DNA of 64,000 bases from the NCBI RefSeq assembly GCF_000993825.1, contig NZ_CP011114.1, positions 1,922,001-1,986,000 of the forward strand. The letters run 5' to 3'. Shown here one piece after another: positions 16,264 through 24,563 of this stretch; positions within the stretch are counted from its first letter, which is position 1, and the number at the start of each line of letters is the position of its first letter. The position numbers were made by a program, and so were the translations under genes. Source of the DNA: Paenibacillus durus ATCC 35681 (lineage in GTDB: Bacteria; Bacillota; Bacilli; Paenibacillales; Paenibacillaceae). The notes beneath the pieces are model-generated. The model saw only the letters and a program-made list of their open reading frames with translations. It was not told the DNA's origin and did not search any database.

Positions 16264-19236
16264 ATGGCCGGAAAAAGTAAAGAGTACGATATAGCGTTTA
16301 AACTCAGCGGGCTTGTGGACCCCTCCTTAAAGCGGTCTGTCGGCAGCGCTGAAGAGCATATACAGGAGTTGGAGTGGGCTATAAAGGAATTGTCACAAAA
16401 TGGCGGATTCGATCGCTTGCGGAAGGATGCAGAAAAGGCCGAGGGTGTCTTTGACGATCTGAAAGATCGTGCGGAAAGCTTTGGCGAAACTCTTAACCGA
16501 GTCGCCGAGTTTACCGGGGCAAAAGCCTTGATCGATATGGCAACCGGGTCCCTGCAGGATATTGTAGGAGTAATCGGCGACCAGGATAATGCCATGGCGC
16601 AGCTCCAGGCGTCCACGGGCATGACGGCGCAGCAAATGGAAGAAATGAATGCCATCGCCAAGGATATGTACAAGCAGAATTACGGCGAAGGTTTTGACGA
16701 TTTGGGTGCGGCAATGGCCGCTGTTAAGCAGACCACGCAGCAAACTGGCGACGAGCTAGAGCAGACCACTAAGACGGCTATCGCCTTTCGGGATGTTTTT
16801 GAGGAGGATATCCCTGAATCGGTTAAAGCTGCCGACACCCTAATGAAGCAGTTTGGAATCACCTCGGGGCAATCGTACAATTTGATGGCTCAAGGTGCCC
16901 AAAAAGGGCTTAATAAGGCCGGGGATTTGCTGGATACGACCAATGAGTACGCCGTTTACTTCAAGACGATGGGCTATAATGCAAACGAAATGTTCGACAT
17001 GTTTTCTGCAGGTATGGAAAATGGCGCGTTCAATTTGGACAAGGTTGCGGATTCCGTCAAAGAATTCGGCATCCGAATTAAAGACGGGTCTGATAGCACA
17101 GGCGATGCGATTTTCACCTTGTTCCAGGCGCCCGATGTGACTAAGTTTTCCAAGGCCCTAACTTCTGGAGGCGAAAAGACCAAAGAATATGCACAACTGG
17201 TCAAACTTGCCGGGAAGGATACTGCGTCTGTCATGACGAGCCAGCTCAAAAAGGGTGGCGCGGTTGCAAATGCTGCCACAAAGCGGCTCAGACAGATACT
17301 CGGCAGTGGTCAGCAACTACTTGATGGAATTTCCAAGGGATCTATATCCGGTCGGCAGGCGATGGAGCAGGTTATCAATAAGCTGAAGGATATCAAGGAC
17401 CCGGTGGAGCAGAGCACCTTGGCTGTCGCCCTTTTTGGCACCCAATGGGAGGACATGGAAAGCAGCGTTGTGCTCGCGCTTGGCAACGCACGAAGTCAGT
17501 TTGATATGACCAAGCAGACCATGGAAGAAGTCGCCAAAGTCAAGTACGACACGTTAACCCGGCAATTTCAGACTGTTGGGCGCGAATTGATGACGGAGCT
17601 TGTTATCCCGATAGGCGAAGACCTTATGCCCGCCTTGCAAGACGTTGCTCACTGGGCGTCTGACAATAAAGACCTGTTGGAAATGCTCGCACTCGGCGCG
17701 CCGGCGGCGATGGTTGGGAAAAATGCATTTAAGCTGATCAGCAAGATAACCAAGGTTGGCGCTGCGGCGGAAGGAGCAGCGGGGGCGGCAGGCGGGTTCG
17801 GGGAGGCGATTGGTCTGCTTACAAATCCGGTCGGTTTAGCGGTAACGGGTGTAGGGATTTTAACAGCTGGAATTATTGCATATAAAAAACACCAATCGGA
17901 AGCTCGGAAAGATTTGTTGAATATGGGCGATGCTATCGAGGCTGCATTCTCAACGTACGAGGAACTCGATCATACCAATAAGCGGACTCAGAATCTCGTT
18001 GCGGAGTACGACCGACTGACAAAAAAAATTAAAGACTCCAAGACTCCGGCTGCCGAACTGACCGAAGCACGTCGAAAACTGAAGGGAATTGAACAGGAAC
18101 TTATCGACATGAATCCTAAGATTCTTGATGCAGAGGGTTCCAAGAGCGAGAAATTTCGCGATCAACTCGGGCTTGTCCAAGATATTAACGCAGCGCAGGC
18201 GGAAATGGGTCGCCGAGAGTTAGAGCATGCAGCTCTTGAAGCTGAAGGAAAGATGCCGGAATTGGAGAGAACATATTCTGGACTAGCTGACGATTTGGAA
18301 AAGCAGAATGCGGCGTATGAAAAAGCGAAAAAGACTTATGCGGAATATGTGGCTTATATGAGCCAGCTCCAAAAAATAGAAATGAGCAACGTAAACGAAG
18401 ATGAGAAATCCAAGCAGCGAAATGCCCTTGCTTCACAAATCAAAGAAACCACAGGAAAAGACTACAGCAATGCATGGGTAACATTCAAGTCGGATTTCAA
18501 AGATATCGAAGCTTCTTTCGATGTCTTTGACAAAAGGATTCAGGATACTGAGAAAGAAATGGGAGAGGCTCAGGATAGTTTTTTGAACTATTACGAATTA
18601 AAGTCAAAGATGATCGAAGAAAAGCTGGGTGGATCACTAGAGGAAATGGCCGCCAAATACAAAAACATGTCTGATGCCGAGAAAAAACGATTCGACCAGG
18701 CGATGAAAGATATGGCTGAGCTTAACCAAGAAGTGGACTTGATGCCGGATGAGAAGAAAATAAACCTGCAGCTGATATGGGAGCAAACCGGACAAATTCC
18801 TAATTTCGATCTAACGGACAGCGATTGGAAGGCTCTGAGCAAGACGATAAAAACAGGCGGAACTCCGAATTTGAGAACACCTTCCGGAGTGAAGATTAAT
18901 CGCTTGGCTCAACACGATCCCGGGTTTGAGGGATTTGCCGATGGCGGCATTGCCACCAAACCGTCCATTTTTGGCGAGGCAGGACCCGAAATCGCTATCC
19001 CGCTGAACAATAAGCCGCGGTCACACGCGCTGCTGGACGCAGCAAATGACATGATGGGTCACAGCAATGGTGGCGGGGGTATTTCTGCAAGCTTCAGCTT
19101 TAGCATCACAGTAAACGGCGGCGGGCTGGATGTCGCAAGTCAGGTGAAAAAGGCGATTCAAGACCTGCAGCCGACACTGGAACGCCAGCTGGTCGCGCTG
19201 GCCGAGCGCCGGGAAAGGGTGTCGATGCGCAGATGA
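16264..19236 (+). CDS. Phage tail tape measure protein
   Basis: 990 residues. Tape measure proteins fill the tail lumen and set its length. The N-terminal 450 residues match the TP901-type core ('MAQLQASTGMTAQQMEEMNAIA', 'ETTKTAIAFRDVFEEDIPESVKAADTLMKQFG', 'TQWEDMESSVVLALG'). A hydrophobic Gly/Ala segment is at about 500-540, followed by long helical regions. The C-terminus has the conserved 'FADGGIATKPSIFGEAGPEIAIPL'. Start ATG 16264. The gene is full length although the neighbouring tail genes are missing, which is unusual in a decayed prophage. Confidence 0.92.
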   Translation: MAGKSKEYDIAFKLSGLVDPSLKRSVGSAEEHIQELEWAIKELSQNGGFDRLRKDAEKAEGVFDDLKDRAESFGETLNRVAEFTGAKALIDMATGSLQDIVGVIGDQDNAMAQLQASTGMTAQQMEEMNAIAKDMYKQNYGEGFDDLGAAMAAVKQTTQQTGDELEQTTKTAIAFRDVFEEDIPESVKAADTLMKQFGITSGQSYNLMAQGAQKGLNKAGDLLDTTNEYAVYFKTMGYNANEMFDMFSAGMENGAFNLDKVADSVKEFGIRIKDGSDSTGDAIFTLFQAPDVTKFSKALTSGGEKTKEYAQLVKLAGKDTASVMTSQLKKGGAVANAATKRLRQILGSGQQLLDGISKGSISGRQAMEQVINKLKDIKDPVEQSTLAVALFGTQWEDMESSVVLALGNARSQFDMTKQTMEEVAKVKYDTLTRQFQTVGRELMTELVIPIGEDLMPALQDVAHWASDNKDLLEMLALGAPAAMVGKNAFKLISKITKVGAAAEGAAGAAGGFGEAIGLLTNPVGLAVTGVGILTAGIIAYKKHQSEARKDLLNMGDAIEAAFSTYEELDHTNKRTQNLVAEYDRLTKKIKDSKTPAAELTEARRKLKGIEQELIDMNPKILDAEGSKSEKFRDQLGLVQDINAAQAEMGRRELEHAALEAEGKMPELERTYSGLADDLEKQNAAYEKAKKTYAEYVAYMSQLQKIEMSNVNEDEKSKQRNALASQIKETTGKDYSNAWVTFKSDFKDIEASFDVFDKRIQDTEKEMGEAQDSFLNYYELKSKMIEEKLGGSLEEMAAKYKNMSDAEKKRFDQAMKDMAELNQEVDLMPDEKKINLQLIWEQTGQIPNFDLTDSDWKALSKTIKTGGTPNLRTPSGVKINRLAQHDPGFEGFADGGIATKPSIFGEAGPEIAIPLNNKPRSHALLDAANDMMGHSNGGGGISASFSFSITVNGGGLDVASQVKKAIQDLQPTLERQLVALAERRERVSMRR

Positions 19237-19400
19237 GCAAATCTAAAGTAAGCAGGATGAACACGGAAGAACAGGGGGAGTGGAGCAGAGCAAGTGCAAA
19301 TACACGTGAATAGGAAGTAACCACAATCAATGTCTGACAAAGAACGCATTGATGCAGCAATCAAAGCGATTGACTGGGATAATCTTTAGAACGACAAGGG
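19237..19400 (+). pseudogene. Short fused fragments after the tape measure gene
   Basis: Several very short frames follow each other: an 18-codon frame from ATG 19258 and a 19-codon frame from ATG 19330 ('MSDKERIDAAIKAIDWDNL'). They are too short to be normal genes and look like leftovers of deleted tail genes. A terminator follows. Confidence 0.35.
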
Positions 19401-19410
19401 AAATACCAGA

Positions 19411-19438
19411 GGGACCTTCTGACGGAGGTTCCTTTTTT
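19411..19438 (+). terminator. Terminator ending the rightward prophage transcript
   Basis: GGGACCT (19411-19417) pairs with AGGTTCC (19426-19432), including one G-U pair, followed by six T residues. Confidence 0.75.
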
Positions 19439-19439
19439 G

Positions 19440-19670
19440 CTTATAGTCAGCCCGGTCGCATTTCACTACGTTGCCGACGATCAGCAACTTCAGATTGTTG
19501 CCGCTGTCCGTATTCCGGCGCCGCAGCCGGTTGCGGACGATGACATTGAGGGTCCCGGCATTCTCCTCCCGAAGCCGCTTGGCCTGCATTATGGAGGGCA
19601 GCGTCTCCTCCTCGTCGCAGGCCGTAATAATGACGGACAGCCACTCTTGCAGCGGGCTCCAAGCTCACCG
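19440..19670 (-). pseudogene. Possible glycosyltransferase family 2 fragment
   Basis: One leftward frame reads 'WLSVIITACDEEETLPSIMQ', which resembles the beginning of a GT2 domain (hydrophobic strand, then DEEETLP). It continues for about 60 residues without the downstream nucleotide-sugar motifs. No start codon or ribosome binding site is present. A fragment is the best explanation; chance resemblance is possible. Confidence 0.3.
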
Positions 19671-19706
19671 TGTTCTTTAAGCGGTGGTATGAGCGTTTGC
19701 GGGCGG

Positions 19707-20040
19707 TTAAACAACCATGGGGCTTGTGGTCTGACGTTGCGGCGTAACCACTTCCGTATTCATTAGATAGTCCCGAACGAACCGGGCGACCAGACTGTCA
19801 TGAAGCAGCATGCCGATTCGTAGGATGGAACGGCGAGGAATGATAGTAAAGGCGGCTGCATTTTTCCTAATTACACCCAAGTCCTTAAAGGAATTCAGTT
19901 CATCACCAATCAAAACCCTCAAACCATCAGATTCCAGTTCTTCGCGATTATCGAAAATTAAACTGCTGACGTTAGTTTCGGCACCTCTCTTCATATTAAA
20001 AATAGAGCGCAGCAATTTTCCTGCAGCTCGGCATGCTGTT
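19707..20040 (-). pseudogene. Phage regulatory/antirepressor-type gene fragment
   Basis: The leftward frame encodes 'FNMKRGAETNVSSLIFDNREELESDGL', 'FKDLGVIRKNAAAFTIIPRRSILRIGMLL' and 'ARFVRDYLMNTE', a pattern seen in phage antirepressor-like proteins that pair with DUF3102 genes. The beginning is fused out of frame to the DUF3102 remnant. Incomplete, probably not expressed. Confidence 0.5.
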
Positions 20041-20099
20041 TGATTGCCAGTTGTCGTTATGCTTCACCTTGTTTGGCGCGGAGTTCGGCTACGTCCTTC

Positions 20100-20475
20100 T
20101 TACTGCGCCTCCCTAAGAGCCTTCTTTACTTCGCGAAGCTCCCGAACATGAATGTCATCGACTTTTTTTGGATTCACAAGTTGATGGGATGATGTGCTCC
20201 TAATCGACGAATTTGAGCATTTCGAATATTTGCCAGGGAGCCAAAACCGCAGACGTCTGCGTATTTCCGAATTGCTCATATGCTTGCATAAAGGCGTGAG
20301 CTGTTCTTTGTGAAAAGTCAACGGATTTGGGCCATTCTGTAAAGCGCCCGTGAACCGGATCATTCTCTTTCACATGCTTCAGTCTCTTACCAATCTCAAA
20401 GAGCGACTGCCCGGCAACTTGCTTGTAACTGTTGATCTCAGCTGTGATTACCTGTAGATCATTAGATAATGTCAA
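20100..20475 (-). pseudogene. DUF3102 protein gene, frameshifted
   Basis: From TTG 20475 the frame gives 'MTLSNDLQVITAEINSYKQV', 'GQSLFEIGKRLKHVKENDPVHGRF', the recognisable DUF3102 N-terminus found in phage and ICE proteins. It stops at 20200, while the family's coiled-coil continuation ('VDDIHVRELREVKKALREA') is in the neighbouring frame down to 20100. An internal deletion or frameshift has broken the gene. No Shine-Dalgarno sequence is visible at the start. Confidence 0.6.
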
Positions 20476-20671
20476 TTGGTTTAGCTTGAGATCAGTTATT
20501 TTTGGAATGTCAATATCATTTCAAAGGCTATGAATTTTTCTTCCCTCCATATATTGACTCGTGATAAGCTATTGACAAGGTTGAATATTGAAGTATGTGC
20601 TTTAAGGCAAGGTTCGTTCGCGACTGCCTTATCGTGCATACTTTTTTTCATAAGAAAGGATCGTGGAGAGA

Positions 20672-21007
20672 ATGGCATCAAGTAATTATCACACACTGGT
20701 AAAGAGAATGGATGAGTTTGAGCGTAGATTGAATGAGATTCAGAGGCCTGAATGTCCACCAGTATTCAAAGAGGATGGAGGACCTTGGAGATTGTTGAGA
20801 GCTCAATTGCAAGAGCAGCTCAGCCACGTACAGGATCAGAAGAGGCAGCCGATTATTAATGCGGTGGCTTCACTCATAAGATGCGCTACCGGCGTACCTC
20901 GTGTGCAGCAACTTGCCTGGGAGCAGATAGAACATGCAAAAACAATAATCCATGCTGTACTTACTACTGTAGTCACTGATAATGGTAAGGACGTGTTTAA
21001 GTCATAA
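20672..21007 (+). CDS. Hypothetical protein (111 aa)
   Basis: 111 residues from ATG 20672 (in-frame GTG at 20663; AAAGGA upstream fits either poorly). An N-terminal coiled-coil segment ('LVKRMDEFERRLNEIQRP') is followed by helices. It begins the rightward accessory block near the right end of the element and is divergent from the DUF3102 remnant. Function unknown. Confidence 0.55.
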   Translation: MASSNYHTLVKRMDEFERRLNEIQRPECPPVFKEDGGPWRLLRAQLQEQLSHVQDQKRQPIINAVASLIRCATGVPRVQQLAWEQIEHAKTIIHAVLTTVVTDNGKDVFKS

Positions 21008-21105
21008 AACACATGAATAGGGAAGTTTTCCTTTCGAATCCGGCTCTCCGCTGTTGGAGGATTTTACCTCAACATGCCGAATTGTGGTGTGAGGGGGTGT
21101 GTTTT

Positions 21106-21615
21106 ATGAAATTCCAGACTATAATCACCAAATCACTCAGTGCTATTAGCAGGAGAGTTTCTACAGCAGCCATTAACAAAACTGTGGAAATAAAAAATCA
21201 AGGTAATGATAAATCTTCCTATCAAGTCACAACTTCTTTCCATGTTATAACTGTTGAGATTAAGAAAGAATTAAGTGATCTGACAGACAAAATTTCTTCT
21301 GTTGGTATTAGTTATATGGAATTGCAGAAAATCGAAGGAAGAGTCATCAGTTTTATTATTGATGAATTTGAAAAACACAAGTCTTATTTAGGTAACACAA
21401 ATAGGTTTTGGCAGAACAACAAAAGTAAATTCAACAGCTTTTTAGATGATGAAATTGATGATGTTACTTCTGCTTTTAACATACGAATGTTAGTATTGAA
21501 ACAAAATGCTAAAAGTAGAAGACGTAAGGCGCTCTGGGAAATTGGCAAGATGGTTCTCTCTGGTATAATCGGAGGCTTAATTACACTCTATTTAAGAATC
21601 AAGTTCTCGCCCTGA
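21106..21615 (+). CDS. Tail-anchored membrane protein (accessory gene)
   Basis: 169 residues from ATG 21106, with GAGGGGGTG 8 nt upstream. The body is charged and helical. The C-terminus has one hydrophobic segment ('MVLSGIIGGLITLYL') next to a short basic tail, giving a tail-anchored topology with the bulk in the cytoplasm. The gene is clearly richer in A/T than the flanking host genes. Its place at the edge of a prophage fits a lysogenic-conversion or defence gene, but no domain is recognised. Confidence 0.6.
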   Translation: MKFQTIITKSLSAISRRVSTAAINKTVEIKNQGNDKSSYQVTTSFHVITVEIKKELSDLTDKISSVGISYMELQKIEGRVISFIIDEFEKHKSYLGNTNRFWQNNKSKFNSFLDDEIDDVTSAFNIRMLVLKQNAKSRRRKALWEIGKMVLSGIIGGLITLYLRIKFSP

Positions 21616-21693
21616 CCGATAGTATTACGGATTAGTTACAAATAAAGGAATTGGTCGACTGGTGTCGAAGTGTGATGCTGGGAGGTGGAAATT

Positions 21694-21870
21694 TTGGCAG
21701 CAGAGAGTACATATCGCGGGTGGAGTATTCATTATAAGCGCGTTCGAGGAACGTGGGAAGCAACTGCAATTAAAGGTGCATATCGCGAAAATGCACTAGG
21801 AGATGACGAGAAAGACGCATTCATTAAGGTTACATCAAAAATTGATGTACAAGAAGATTTTTCGAAATAA
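21694..21870 (+). CDS. Small hypothetical protein (58 aa)
   Basis: 58 residues from TTG 21694, with GGGAGG 8 nt upstream; GTG 21685 would overlap that site. Beta-rich with 'YRGWSIHYKRVRGTWEATAI', reminiscent of small phage proteins that form a single sheet. Function unknown. Confidence 0.5.
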   Translation: MAAESTYRGWSIHYKRVRGTWEATAIKGAYRENALGDDEKDAFIKVTSKIDVQEDFSK

Positions 21871-21915
21871 GTGAGAGCCCAAGCATTATAATAAAAATGA
21901 CAAGGGGATGGAAGT

Positions 21916-22302
21916 ATGACAGAAAAGTTGATTTTTGCGAAGTTGTTAGGGGAGATGTACAGGATACAAAAATCACAAGGCATTTATAACGGAACGGATG
22001 GAAGAATATTCGGATTGCTAAACGGGGTTGAAGAGGATGTTGAAAGCGAGATTAGTAATTTGGGATTTATTAGTCGGGAGGATATAGCTAAATTTTGTGA
22101 TGTATTTGATCCATACTATAAAGGAGAAAAAAGCTTGGATGAAATACCGTCCTCCAAAGAAATTCAGTTAAGCTTGGAGAATGAAGGAATCAGCGAAAGT
22201 AAATTCATTACTATCTTGGAGTATCTTTATTTAAACGGTAGTTACACTCTTGAAATTGAGAAAATAAAGAGCGGAATCAAAAGATCCGGGAGCAACATTT
22301 AA
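21916..22302 (+). CDS. Hypothetical helical protein (128 aa)
   Basis: 128 residues from ATG 21916 (AGGGGATGG upstream). Acidic, all-helical, with 'LLNGVEEDVESEISNLGFISREDIAKFCDVFDPYY'. The style (small, acidic, single domain) resembles immunity-type proteins of Bacilli, but no toxin partner is next to it, so this is only a guess. A terminator follows directly. Confidence 0.6.
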   Translation: MTEKLIFAKLLGEMYRIQKSQGIYNGTDGRIFGLLNGVEEDVESEISNLGFISREDIAKFCDVFDPYYKGEKSLDEIPSSKEIQLSLENEGISESKFITILEYLYLNGSYTLEIEKIKSGIKRSGSNI

Positions 22303-22305
22303 GCA

Positions 22306-22334
22306 GAAAAAGCACCCTAACCGGTGCTTTTTCT
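22306..22334 (+). terminator. Terminator similar to the one at 7789
   Basis: AAAAGCACC pairs with GGTGCTTTT around a CTAACC loop, ending in T residues. It is almost the same sequence as the terminator at 7789-7813. Confidence 0.8.
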
Positions 22335-22335
22335 T

Positions 22336-22914
22336 TTAGCCGATCAACCAGCACAACGACCATAGAATCTTGGAATTTGCGAGATTGTGAACAAAAGTAC
22401 CAAATGAGAGAGAATTCTTCGGCATATCGTGCGACAAATGGCGAAAAGTGGACGAATTTTCAGTCAAATCACCTTTGACGACCAATTCCAAGTGCCAGTA
22501 TAATGGTCTTGTTCTTTCTCTCTAGTTACTAAGTACAATGATCTTAATACGGAGCGTAGCGAACGTATGCCCTTGAACTAAAATCTTGAGGAAAGAGATC
22601 ATTAAAAAAACGGGGTCGCGAAACATCTTTTCAGTTTCGTGACAAAGCGAGGGTGAATGGCGAAGCCAGAGGGGCGCGCTTAATGAGCCCCTTTTTTCTT
22701 TCTTGGGTCATGTTTCTCAATGACCCGGGTTTGAACTTAAAACACGTCGATGTAACTTTAGTGCTATAAAGAGATGTGAGGGGAACAATCCTTCACACCC
22801 AACCACCAAATAGAATGCCGAGGTCACTGCTATTAAAGAGTGGCCTTTTTATATTCCGCATAAAGCCATTCATTCGTGAGTGGCTTTTTCTATTTCAGAG
22901 AAAGGGTGAAGAGA
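22336..22914. other. Non-coding prophage region with two hairpins
   Basis: About 580 bp without a supported gene. It holds a terminator-like hairpin at 22670-22697 (AGGGGC / GCCCCT plus T-run) and a second perfect hairpin GGGTCAT / ATGACCC at 22705-22726. No tRNA or small gene is evident. Confidence 0.5.
22670..22697 (+). terminator. Terminator-like hairpin
   Basis: AGGGGC (22670-22675) pairs with GCCCCT (22687-22692), followed by a run of T. No obvious gene ends here, so it may end a transcript from the accessory block or an untranslated RNA. Confidence 0.6.
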
Positions 22915-23115
22915 ATGGAGTTTGAAAAGATTGGAGCGCTCATGTTCTATGACAAGGACAATGAGCTGGTTGGATCGGTGGGAATGGAGATTGGAGCAAA
23001 TCCCGAGCAAGTAGCAGAGGGTGCAATGATGGATGTGTTCTCCACGGAAGAGGTAGAGCGCATTGCTTACTTCAAGGTGGAGGAGCATTATCTCGTTCTT
23101 CAAAAGAAAGGGTGA
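22915..23115 (+). CDS. Small hypothetical prophage protein (66 aa)
   Basis: 66 residues from ATG 22915, with AAAGGGTG 6 nt upstream. It includes 'IGALMFYDKDNELVGSVGMEIG' and a C-terminal strand. It is followed at once by the gene at 23121, whose ribosome binding site overlaps its end. The two form a small operon. Function unknown. Confidence 0.6.
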   Translation: MEFEKIGALMFYDKDNELVGSVGMEIGANPEQVAEGAMMDVFSTEEVERIAYFKVEEHYLVLQKKG

Positions 23116-23120
23116 AGTCG

Positions 23121-23339
23121 ATGAGCGATCTAAGACAACGATTCATGAGCGAAACCGAGGACACCAACAATCTGGCCGTACTGGTCACAGCTGTCATGCT
23201 TCCTACAGGAGCCATTGAGATCATTACCAACAGCTTCAGACTGGATGAGAAGATCAAGTATATCAGGGAAGCTTATGACGATGAGTTTAAGCTCAAGGCG
23301 AACCCGGCGGTCAAGATCGTCGGATACATGCTGGTGTAG
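23121..23339 (+). CDS. Small hypothetical prophage protein (72 aa)
   Basis: 72 residues from ATG 23121 with AAAGGGTG upstream. Contains 'NLAVLVTAVMLPTGAIEIITNS', a hydrophobic strand-turn-strand. Such short proteins are frequent in Paenibacillus-type prophages, without known function. Confidence 0.6.
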   Translation: MSDLRQRFMSETEDTNNLAVLVTAVMLPTGAIEIITNSFRLDEKIKYIREAYDDEFKLKANPAVKIVGYMLV

Positions 23340-23410
23340 TGATTGAAAAAGAGTGAAAATCAGTCCGGCGCGACCGCTTTACGGGTCCTTCTGGGGTCCG
23401 AAATGACTGC

Positions 23411-23600
23411 GGGTGCGCGTGAGCCCGAGATCGAGCTAGATTTTAATTTTAAAAATCACTTCCGTTTCCGTTTCTGTGAGCGGATTTTAATGAAATTGAA
23501 ATTTTTCTTCGAATTTAAGTAGTTTTTGCAAAAGCACGTTTTATTTCGAAAAAGCGGAAGTGGACAATCCGATAAATGAGGAAGTGATTCGTTTTGTAAA
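23411..23600 (+). repeat. Structured non-coding element, copy B
   Basis: Diverged partner of copy A (15484-15672). Stem arms are ACTTCCGTTTC (23458-23468) and AAAGCGGAAGT (23551-23561), 82 nt apart. Compared with copy A, a T-A pair is replaced by C-G and a C-G by T-G, so pairing is kept while sequence changes. GGAAGTG recurs at 23580. It precedes the gene ending at 24202. Confidence 0.6.
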
Positions 23601-23677
23601 TCGCATACTGATAAACGTTTAGAGGAGCTGGCGACCTGTTTGAACCTTATGACTATTACATAACACCTGAAGAGTAT

Positions 23678-24202
23678 ATGGAGGCGGCGAAGCATGGAAT
23701 AAGAGCTGAACTCGTCGAGAGGAGGATTCGTGAAAAAGGGTGGGCAAAGAAAATTGCGATTTCTAAAGCACCACGAATGAAGCAAGATCGTACTCGGATA
23801 ACCGAAATAGCAAAGAATAACGGAATAACGTACAGTCAGCTCAAGGCACGACTATATAATGGATGGGATGAGGAGCGTGCATCTACAACTCTAATAAGAA
23901 ATCAGATGCAGCTAAAAGAGCACGCAAAGAAAATGGCAGAGATGAGGAGAAAATATCCTAAAGATCTGGTTGATCGGGCAAAAGCGAACGGTGTTTCATA
24001 CGTTCTATTTCGATATAGAATCACACACGGATGGGCTATGGATGATGCAGTTCAACTTCCTCCGTCTAGGAATAACAGCCCCATTCGCCTTAAGCAAAAG
24101 CATGGAGAGGAATACTTCCGTAAGCAATACGAGTTGATAAGAGGAAGACGATGGCCCCATACGCTTTCTCAAAATCACACCCAATCGGCACCCAATTCAT
24201 GA
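23678..24202 (+). CDS. Hypothetical basic prophage protein (possible homeodomain-like repeats)
   Basis: 174 residues from ATG 23678, but that ATG lacks a ribosome binding site. AGAGGAG is 8 nt before an in-frame CTG (23636), which would add 'LFEPYDYYITPEEY', a natural-looking N-terminus. The protein is very basic and contains repeated units of the type 'A-x-x-NGI-x-Y-x-x-x-x-x-R-(I/L)-x-x-GW' at about residues 5-25, 43-65 and 95-115. This suggests two or three short HTH-like DNA-binding repeats. The 3' end contains the right arm repeats. It is the last gene of the element. Confidence 0.6.
   Translation: MEAAKHGIRAELVERRIREKGWAKKIAISKAPRMKQDRTRITEIAKNNGITYSQLKARLYNGWDEERASTTLIRNQMQLKEHAKKMAEMRRKYPKDLVDRAKANGVSYVLFRYRITHGWAMDDAVQLPPSRNNSPIRLKQKHGEEYFRKQYELIRGRRWPHTLSQNHTQSAPNS
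24177..24197 (+). repeat. Right arm-type direct repeats (ACACCCA/GCACCCA)
   Basis: Two copies, starting at 24177 and 24188 (11-bp spacing), match the three copies near attL. They lie within the end of the last prophage gene, 74 bp from attR. Confidence 0.5.
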
Positions 24203-24270
24203 TTCTTACTCAGTATAAATGAGTAGATATATCATAAAAACCTTGATACATAAGGGTTTATTCAAAAAAA

Positions 24271-24310
24271 TCGGGGCCCTCTTTCGAGAGCCCCTTTCAT
24301 GGGAGAGGAG
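24271..24310. repeat. attR: right 40-bp direct repeat of the prophage-like element
   Basis: Identical to 3204-3243. The host gene rsmD begins 254 bp further right. Confidence 0.85.
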
Positions 24311-24563
24311 AAACCGGACGAAGAGCTTATGGGGAAGCGTAAGCTTGCTCCGCGGTTGTCTACGACATTTTGTAATGTCGATAGTTAAAGGATAGCCCGC
24401 AAGTGCCGGATTTATACCTAAGCGTCAAAATAATTTTGTCCACTTGCTGCGTGCGGCGGGTTGCGACAAAGTTTTTATTTAACGGCGGGAATGTGGTACG
24501 ATAATCGTGAAATTATGTCGTTTTGGCGTAATAAATAGAGAAACAGAGCAGGTGAAGCAAGCA
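24311..24563. promoter_or_regulatory. Region between attR and rsmD
   Basis: About 250 bp of host sequence that must hold the rsmD promoter. A perfect hairpin CGACATT / AATGTCG lies at 24363-24380. No clear -35/-10 pair was identified. Confidence 0.4.

Larger units (their letters stand above)
3204..24310. mobile_element. Defective prophage-like element (about 21.1 kb)
   Basis: It is bounded by perfect 40-bp direct repeats. Inside are a tyrosine integrase (IS-interrupted), dinD, a repressor/Cro-type divergent switch, excisionase-like HTH proteins, a replication-organiser-like protein, an ArpU-type regulator, a 990-residue tape measure protein and decayed fragments. Large terminase, portal, protease, capsid, tail fibre, holin and endolysin genes are not found, so virions cannot be made by it alone. 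Flanking genes (rsmD on the right) are host genes. Small genes with strong ribosome binding sites remain intact, so parts may still be expressed. Confidence 0.9.

Noticed and set aside
22380..22480. Third copy of the structured prophage element
   Set aside because: Only TTCTTCG and GCGAAAAGTGGAC resemble copy B; the opposing stem arm and the other motifs are missing.
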